Positions 57,198 to 64,000 of a DNA stretch of 64,000 bases are shown one piece after another (the stretch's first letter is position 1; each line of letters starts with the position of its first letter). A program made the position numbers and the translations under genes. This stretch comes from Warburgia ugandensis (taxonomy: Eukaryota > Streptophyta > Magnoliopsida > Canellales > Canellaceae), in contig CP141132.1 of assembly GCA_035236585.1 (NCBI GenBank), positions 47,991,880 to 48,055,879 on the forward strand, in the 5' to 3' direction. A model generated the notes under the pieces. That model made no database searches, was not told where the DNA came from, and worked only from the letters and a program-made list of their open reading frames with translations.

Positions 57198-60111
57198 TGT
57201 GACGACCCGGGTTTTCTCATGCATTTTTAAATGCAATATTTAATTCCTATGGTGGGATGCATTCCTATGTGAAAACCATTTTACAAAAACCATGCAATGC
57301 AGCAAAAAATCTTTAGTTTTAAACTCGTTTTCAAAACCCCGAGTGTCATTTGCTTTCACAATACTCAAAGTAGTTTTTCAAAAACTTCAGAAATCATAAA
57401 TTTTTCCCCAGGTCTATCTAGTCACAACACACAGCCCAACTGTAATTAAATACAAATACATGTCCAAAGGGTAGAGAGTTTACCTACATGTATAATTGTC
57501 TCCTATTTGATTCACTTGCTCGTAGCACTAATATCTCCTGAGACGTCTTCTATTTGTGAGTGGAACTATCCTGAAAAATGTTAAGGATAGGGTGAGTATA
57601 TACTATACTCAGTAGGAGTCTATCACTACTAGTTTTGCAATGTATGCTATGTTTAAAATCATATGCCCTTAAAAATATGTGCATGTTCGAACAATCACGT
57701 TTAATATCGATAATAACAACCACTGTCAAACCGGAATACTAACGACTTAAAGAAATATCATAATCCAAGTTGAAAGTATCATATATCATAAACATAATGA
57801 TATGCATTAGATGCTCAACTAAATCCAACTCATGGATATCTAATGTGGTATGGTCGACCAACCTCATATCATGCCATATGCAAACCAAATAAGTCCACAA
57901 AACCATAAGGTCCAACTCTGCCCACGACCTCGCCGCCGTGTGGTCCCCAGGTACCTGAGGACACTCAGTCATAGCCTCAACGGGGCCTATGACACGTCGA
58001 CCCGTGCCGTGACACCAGTGGTAGCCCCTGTACCACATGCAGTCGACGTAAGGACGTTGCCCTTTTTGGGCGTGGTACCCATCCACTTAATAGTGGTAGA
58101 GGCTGGAGGCCAACCCAAACCTCTCGGCATAGCGCCCATGAGCTCATCAGCCCAAATCATATCAGATCAAACTAGCGAAAACCTCTTTTTCAAAACCCGT
58201 CCTCTTTGGGTCCCTCAGAACTGCCTCGCCCTCACAATTGCCTACCAAGTGTCTTTTGGGCACTCCAGCGTCTTTTGGTAACCCTCAAGGACATGCAATC
58301 TTTTAAAAACTCAATGCTCAGCAATTATGCAATATATGCATTTGTTTGCAAAACATATCTATGCATAATGTATATGCAATCATTTGTAAAACATATCTAT
58401 GCATAATGTATATGCAATTATTTGCAAAACATATCTATGCATAAAACGTTTATCATATGTATGCTGAATTAAGTCATGCTAAACAAGTTATATAATTTGT
58501 ACTTAAAACATGCATAAAACAATCATGGCTCTTTTAAAAAGTCTAGTAGCGATAGAGCACCTACCTCAAAGTCTCCTGGAGTGGCGTCCTTTATCACTTC
58601 AACCCGTCCCTCGGTCTCATTTATAAACTCCTGGGTATGAATGGATACAAGGAGTCCTTATTAATTTTCTTCTATTTAGACATTAGATCGCTAGATCTTC
58701 CTATTGGGTCCATGGTCCTTGCCTAATTCATTCGTCAGGCTAGATCCTATGGCGTGGATCTACTTTCCAATAGTTCAACGCTGTAATTTATCCTCTAATC
58801 CTAACTTTAAAGTCTCATTAGGTCTGCGTGCCCCAGTTCCTAGGACACCCATGCATCCTGGTTGAACCACGACTGCCTTACGTGCGTGCGCACCCAAAGG
58901 CTGTGCCAGGGACCACGTCTTGCACGCGCACATGCATGCTCAAGTGACGCACTATGACACTCATCATTGCACGGACGCACCTTGTAGCATGGCGCGTCTT
59001 AGCTCCCAGGGCACCCCATGCTCCCTGGTCGAGCCAGGACCCGTGCCCTATGTCACATGCGTACCCGAAGACTGCTCCTGGGACAGTGTTCAAGCGTGCC
59101 TAAGATACGCGCTATGACGCGAATCCTGGATGTCCTCCATTAACACACCTTGGCGTAGTTGAAATGTGCCTTGGCTCCCGGACCACCCATGCATCCTAGT
59201 CGAGCCTAGACTGTGCCTGGGATGCACTGAGGCCACGCCCATACACAGTCGTGTGCCCTCGTGCATAGTGGCGTGCCTGGGGTCCGTCCATGGGCTTAGT
59301 CGGGTGTGCATCATGCATCATGCCCAGGACTGTCTCCCTCGTCGGTCTGGTCCTGGGTTCTGTAATTTTAGGATGAAAAATGCCAGGTCCGGCCTGGTTT
59401 TTACCTGGGGAAGTGGAAGGGAAGGATACCTTACCTAGGCAGCCGGTGATGGCGCTCCCCGCGCCTGGTCGTCCTCCGTTCCTGGTTCTGAAAACCCCAT
59501 GCCACCGGAATTTCGTGAAGAGGAAACCCCCATGCTAAGATCAGAAAGGGAAGAGAGAGGAATGGGAACGGGATGGCCGGTCTGACTTGGGCCTGGCCAT
59601 TGCCGGAAAATGCAAAAAGACGGGTTTCCGGTTTTTGCCAGAAACCCAGTCCAAATATGCCAAAAAATCTATTTTTTGGAGAGGGGGGTTGGGGCTTTTT
59701 ATAGGGGGAGAAGGCGGTGCCCCTCGATGGCGGTGCCACCCTTTCCCCTGGGGTTTTCTAGAGAAATCGTGAACAAGGGTTTTCTGGGAGGGTCTAGAGG
59801 TTGAAGACGATAGCGGGTGCCGTTATCAAAATGGTCCCCTGCGTTTTTTGTCCTTTTTCGTTTTTTTTTTTTTTTGTTTAATTTCTAGAAATACCCCTAT
59901 CTTTAAATGGCTGTAACTTCTTCATACGAACTCCATTTTGGGTGATTTTTGAGGCGTTGGATTCCATTTTTCAAGTAGAATATAATGGTACTAAGATTCC
60001 TCAGAAATTCCTTAGTTTAATATTTTAAATAAAATCAAACATTCAACACAATTCATATCCTATAAGATGTCCAATTTTTGTCAAAATAGCGTAAATTGCT
60101 CGGGCATTACA
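57198..60111 (-). repeat. T2 3' LTR (2914 bp)
   Basis: It runs from tgtgacgacccgggtttt to ctcgggcattaca. It contains a block with cgacctcgccgccgtgtgg (57915-57940), a GC-rich core at about 58800-59460, a TATA box at 59696-59703 and a T15 tract at 59861-59875. The overlapping ORFs at 57739-59804 on both strands lie in this GC-rich DNA and are not conserved in copy 1. Confidence 0.85.
59696..59703 (-). promoter_or_regulatory. TATA box of T2 3' LTR
   Basis: The minus strand reads ctataaaaagccc, which corresponds to 4059-4066 in copy 1. Confidence 0.55.
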
Positions 60112-60130
60112 TTATTACCCCCTTAAAAGA
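60112..60130 (-). other. Polypurine tract of T2
   Basis: The minus strand reads cttttaagggggtaa directly before the LTR. The preceding aatttcgaggatgaaatt resembles the T1 gag-pol tail at 43552-43566. Confidence 0.75.
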
Positions 60131-63100
60131 ATTTCATCCTCGAAATTCCATAAATTATCATCTTCCAGGTATTTGTCTCTTAGATAACTTTCTGGTGAAT
60201 GCATTCCCCCTTAGGAATCAAATCTAGGCTCAACCGCAATTTACCATTTGTATTGTTCCTTCTATAAGGCCTGACCTATAAGGGCCGCTTTCGCTGCGTA
60301 CTCTGATGCATACTCCCATTCATGCCAGTTTAACAACATCGATTACTAGCTAAAATTCATCTATCTTGAAATTCTTAGATGCCTATACCTTTCTCATTAT
60401 ATATAAGATAGTCTCCTCGTAGGGTCATGCTTCTTTATTCATGTATAAATTACTCCATGATCATATTATCTTATTTCCCATTGTCCTTTTTGAATATCAT
60501 AGAATGGTCCCTTTTTCTTCTTGTCTTTCATCTAGTGATCTCTTCATCATTCGTATCTCCTTCTAATGGTTGGTTATATGTCATTAGTAAGAGTCCAAAA
60601 ATTACCTACTTTCTATTGTGTCTAACTTTGCTTCTTATCTTTTATATTCGTCCCCAAGATACTTCAATAACTAACATGGTATCATGTGCTCTATAGCCAA
60701 ACCCTTGATTATCTTCGAATTTTAACTACCTGTTATTTTCCATGTGTGACTTGATTCCTCGACTAAAGTTATATTCAAAATAAAATCATGAAAGCCAATT
60801 AATAGCATCTTCCATCGAGGACCTTATTATATATTGAAAGTAAAATGTCCTAACTCTATATCCAGTTTCATAATTATTGAATTCATTAAACGCTTTCCTC
60901 TGTGAAGATTTTATCCAAACTCATGTCAAATGTTAATGGTCGATTCATCATCATGGGTCAAATGTTCTCATTTAGAGGCCTATCTCAGTATTCACATCAA
61001 TTTGCCATTAGGATTTTCAATAATGTTCCCATTTATGCAAAGCAAAAATTTTCTTCTAACCAAGTACCCTTACTAGGTCATGGTTGAATCCTTTGTCATT
61101 ATCCTTTTTGTCCTTTCTTTGCTTGATGGTTTCCTTCATAACCTTTCAGTCCAAAAGTTCTATACTCAATCCGGTAGGGTTAGTCCTTAGGAAATTCCTT
61201 CAATTGATTTTTTCGTACTTGGTATATGCTCATAACAACTAACTATTTGTCTTAAAGGCAATGTAACATCAAATCTCACCTTATAGTGTGCTAGCCATCT
61301 CACCTTTTCTCCTTCCATCCCTATGTCAATATATTGTGCAATCTTTTATCAAGGCTTCATCGTCAATCATGCAGTCTATATTGTCAGGAGGTATCCTCAT
61401 AAGTAGTGATTTTCTCAATTCCTCAAATTTTATCCTTCAAGTGCCTCCTCATACTTAGCTTATAATAGCATTTCTCGTTCAATAGCTACTACATCAAGTT
61501 ATGCTAAAGCTGTTAAATCATCAAATTTGAAAAACACTCAGGCAAGCATGGAACATTCTCTTAGACATAGGAAGACTTTATTTGATTACCTATTGATCTC
61601 TTTCCAGATATATCCTTGTCATAAGCTTAAGGGTCTCTAAAGTGATCGGTACTTATTTGCCTTTCTTTTCAATCCAAGTCAGCGGTATTTTTCAGACCCA
61701 AAGTAATTTCTTCACCTTGTCACGGTAGCCATTAAGGGTTGAAAAAATCTTTCACATTGGTTTAGATCACTTCTTATTTTTGCTCCTATCTCAGTTGCAA
61801 CTGTCCTCATCAACTAACCTCATACCCTCAATTGACTTAGTTTAACAAGTACTTCTTTCAAGGAAAACTCAAGTCTAAAGACTTATAACATCCCTTTGAG
61901 TATATAACTTCGACTACTAACTCATAGATACTAGCATACTTGATTAAATATGGTGGGATACCCTTATTTTAGTCAACAGTACTTTAAAGATAATGACTAA
62001 ATAATGGTCTTAAGATATTTGGTCTTCCAATTTATGATAGCAAGATCTTCATTTGATCCTTGATGGTACCCTTCTTGCTGAAGATAGATAGATGGACAAA
62101 TCACTGTCCTGGCCTAATTCGTTTTTCAATATAACTTTATTTACTCATGTAGTGGCAAGGTGAGATATCACCAAATTTTCCTTTTCATGGATTATATCCA
62201 TTGGTGTTCCCCGTAAGCTAATGGATCCGATAAGATTCTAATTACAATAATGGATCAAGCCATTTGTAGAGTTTAATTCCTAGTTGGTCACCATTCTTCT
62301 TTAGAAATTTTTGTGCAGCATAATGTCCTTTTATTCAATGCTCTATTCAAAGTCTTAAACCCCATATGCTTTCTCTCTTTTATACTCTTTTACAATAAGA
62401 TCACCAACTCATCTATCATCATTCCTTCGCATTTATTTGATCTGCCTTCCTATGGGATTCAAGATGATAGAATTCCATGTATCTCCATAAGGTCATGATC
62501 TTCTTCTTTTGAATATTCAATATTTCATTGAATTAAATTCTTATTTCGTCTACCTGGATCAATGTCTCTATATACTTTATTGCATATAATTGATACTTCA
62601 TCTATTCCTTTACATAACATAGATGATAAACTAAATGCTTCTCTGAAATTCTAAACTGTCTTAAGATCATTGAAATCCTTAGTTGCCTGTAGCCTCAATA
62701 ACATTCATACAATGTCTTAATAATGACATTGACGTTTTGATCATGCTAAGTTAGGATCAATCCATTATCATCCTTAATATTATCATCAAAATCTTTTGAT
62801 AACTCAGTCGAATTCATTTCCCTATCATATTCATGTTATGTTTCTCTTAATCATGTCACTTGTATACATCTTCTGATTTGCTCCATAATACTCAGGTAAT
62901 TATTAGTCGATAGCACTTCACTCTTCATAAGACTCCAATTAAGATATCCAAACTTGAGCTAAGTCCTTCAGGATCCATTCCTTTGTGACCTAGTACGAGT
63001 CACAGTTATCTCCTAATATTATCTTGCACTCTCATCCCTCTTAGATTATCATCAAATTTTTTTTCAAAGTCTATCTTTTACATCCCTTATCACACTCATA

Positions 63101-63556
63101 TCACATCCCTTGTGATAGTGTGCTCATATTCTGATATTCTTTATGATGGTAAGATAGTCATCTAGGTTCTTCGATGTTCTCATCTTGGGTGAGATTGATC
63201 TCTTATAGGTCAGAACTATCTACCAACAAGTCCACTAACATCTTCCTTCATCAGTCTTATCATAATATAATCCATATATGAGTTTTCATATTTGCACCAC
63301 ACAACCATCCTTAATCCTTAAGTCGTCTTAGACTATATTTTGGATAAGGGGTGCACTATCCTCTTCCTAATTATTTGTTAAACCAAGCTGTGTTTCACCT
63401 ATTTATTTATGGTGAACTACCTCATGCATTAATATTGTAATCCTTAAATAGAAGTAGTCATCTCTACTTCTTCAATTTATACTACTTCTTCTTGATTTTC
63501 TCTATTGTCTATGACCCTTAGACATGCCGGACTAGCTGTGAAAGGATAAAACCTGG
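60131..63556 (-). mobile_element. T2 internal region, copy 2
   Basis: About 3.4 kb, AT-rich, without an ORF longer than about 90 codons (60427-60696 is the longest and has no motif). The half nearest the primer site (61590-63556) aligns with 1-1994. I found no gag, RT or integrase signature. It is non-coding cargo flanked by intact cis signals. Confidence 0.75.
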
Positions 63557-63568
63557 GCTCTGATACCA
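63557..63568 (-). other. Primer binding site of T2 copy 2 (tRNA-iMet)
   Basis: The minus strand reads tggtatcagagc, a perfect site 2 nt from the LTR. Confidence 0.88.
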
Positions 63569-63570
63569 AC

Positions 63571-64000
63571 TGTGATGACCCGGGTTTTCTCATGCATTTT
63601 TAAATGCAATATCTAATTCCTAAGGTGGGATGCATCCCTATTTGAAAACCATTTTACAAAAACCATGCAATGCAGCGGAAAATCTTTAGTTTTAAACTCG
63701 TTTTGAAAACCCTGAGGGTCATTTGCTTTCACAATACTCAAAGTAGTTTTTGAAAAACTTCAGAAATCATAAATTTTTCCCCAGGTCTATCCAGTCACAA
63801 CACACAGCCCAACTGTAATTAAATACAAATACATGTCCAAAGGGTAGAGAGTTTACTTACATGTATAATTGTCTCCTATTTGATTCACTTGCTTGGAGCA
63901 CTAATATCTCCTGAGACGTCTTCTATTTGTGAGTGGAACTATCCTGAAAAATGTTAAGGATAGGGTGAGTATATACTATACTCAGTAGGAGTCTATCACT
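63571..64000 (-). repeat. T2 5' LTR, copy 2 (partial)
   Basis: It begins tgtgatgacccgggtttt and matches 57198-57620 and 2009-2430. It is cut by the window edge. Confidence 0.88.

Larger units (their letters stand above)
57198..64000 (-). mobile_element. T2 LTR retrotransposon copy 2, minus strand, non-coding
   Basis: 3' LTR 57198-60111, polypurine tract 60112-60130, internal region to 63556, primer site 63557-63568, and 5' LTR from 63571 past the window end. The two LTRs differ by roughly 5 % over the 230 bp I compared, so the insertion is older than the T1 element. It sits in T3 gag; the left 5-mer is ccatg and the right partner is out of view. The internal region of about 3.46 kb encodes nothing recognisable, which makes this a LARD-like, non-autonomous element. 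Confidence 0.88.

Noticed and set aside
57739-59804. Cluster of ORFs on both strands in the T2 3' LTR
   Set aside because: GC-rich DNA lowers stop frequency; frames overlap on opposite strands, start at arbitrary ATGs and differ from copy 1.
1-64000. Host protein-coding gene, tRNA or rRNA gene
   Set aside because: No multi-exon gene model with recognisable domains and no tRNA or rRNA signature was found; every domain hit is of transposable-element type.

Overview
This is a repeat-rich, AT-rich plant intergenic window. I see no host gene, rRNA or tRNA gene. Everything I can identify is transposable-element sequence: Ty3/gypsy LTR retrotransposons with tRNA-iMet-type or tRNA-Asp-type primer sites, a plant RTE-clade LINE, a CACTA (En/Spm)-type relic and a MITE-like hairpin array. 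The mix points to a large-genome angiosperm. I cannot name the species.

Four LTR families recur, and I use working names. T1 is a Tekay/Del-like chromovirus with giant LTRs (4.4-5.9 kb): one complete element at 34521-47996 (+), LTR copies at 4489-8574 (+), 19050-24922 (-) and 50186-54975 (-), and a fragment at 9104-9375. T2 is non-coding, with 2.9 kb LTRs: partial copies at 1-4385 (-) and 57198-64000 (-). T3 is one LTR plus the start of gag, 48737-57197 (+), interrupted by a T1 LTR. A is an Athila-like family with a tRNA-Asp-type primer site and only gag-like remnants inside: copy A at 9376-18252, copy B at 30207-34520 plus 47997-48736, and an antisense LTR fragment at 24923-26781.

Layout: T2 (1-4385), T1 LTR (4489-8574), hairpin/MITE block (8575-9103), older T1 LTR fragment, Athila-like copy A holding an RTE LINE (10864-12318), an antisense gypsy RT/RNase H relic (18275-19049), an expanded antisense T1 LTR, an antisense Athila-like LTR piece, CACTA hairpin repeats and ORF remnants (26782-29830), then Athila-like copy B. 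Copy B was broken by the complete T1 element (target duplication aggca/aggta) and by T3. T3 was in turn broken by an antisense T1 LTR and by T2, giving three nesting levels.

The most notable observation is that the complete T1 element has LTRs that differ by well under 1 % by eye, yet its gag-pol carries about ten frameshifts and two nonsense codons. That suggests a copy already dead in coding capacity that was recently mobilised in trans, unless LTR gene conversion or assembly error explains it. T1 LTRs also carry two stem-loops that are conserved between otherwise diverged copies. All alignments here were made by eye, so boundaries marked approximate and identity figures are estimates.
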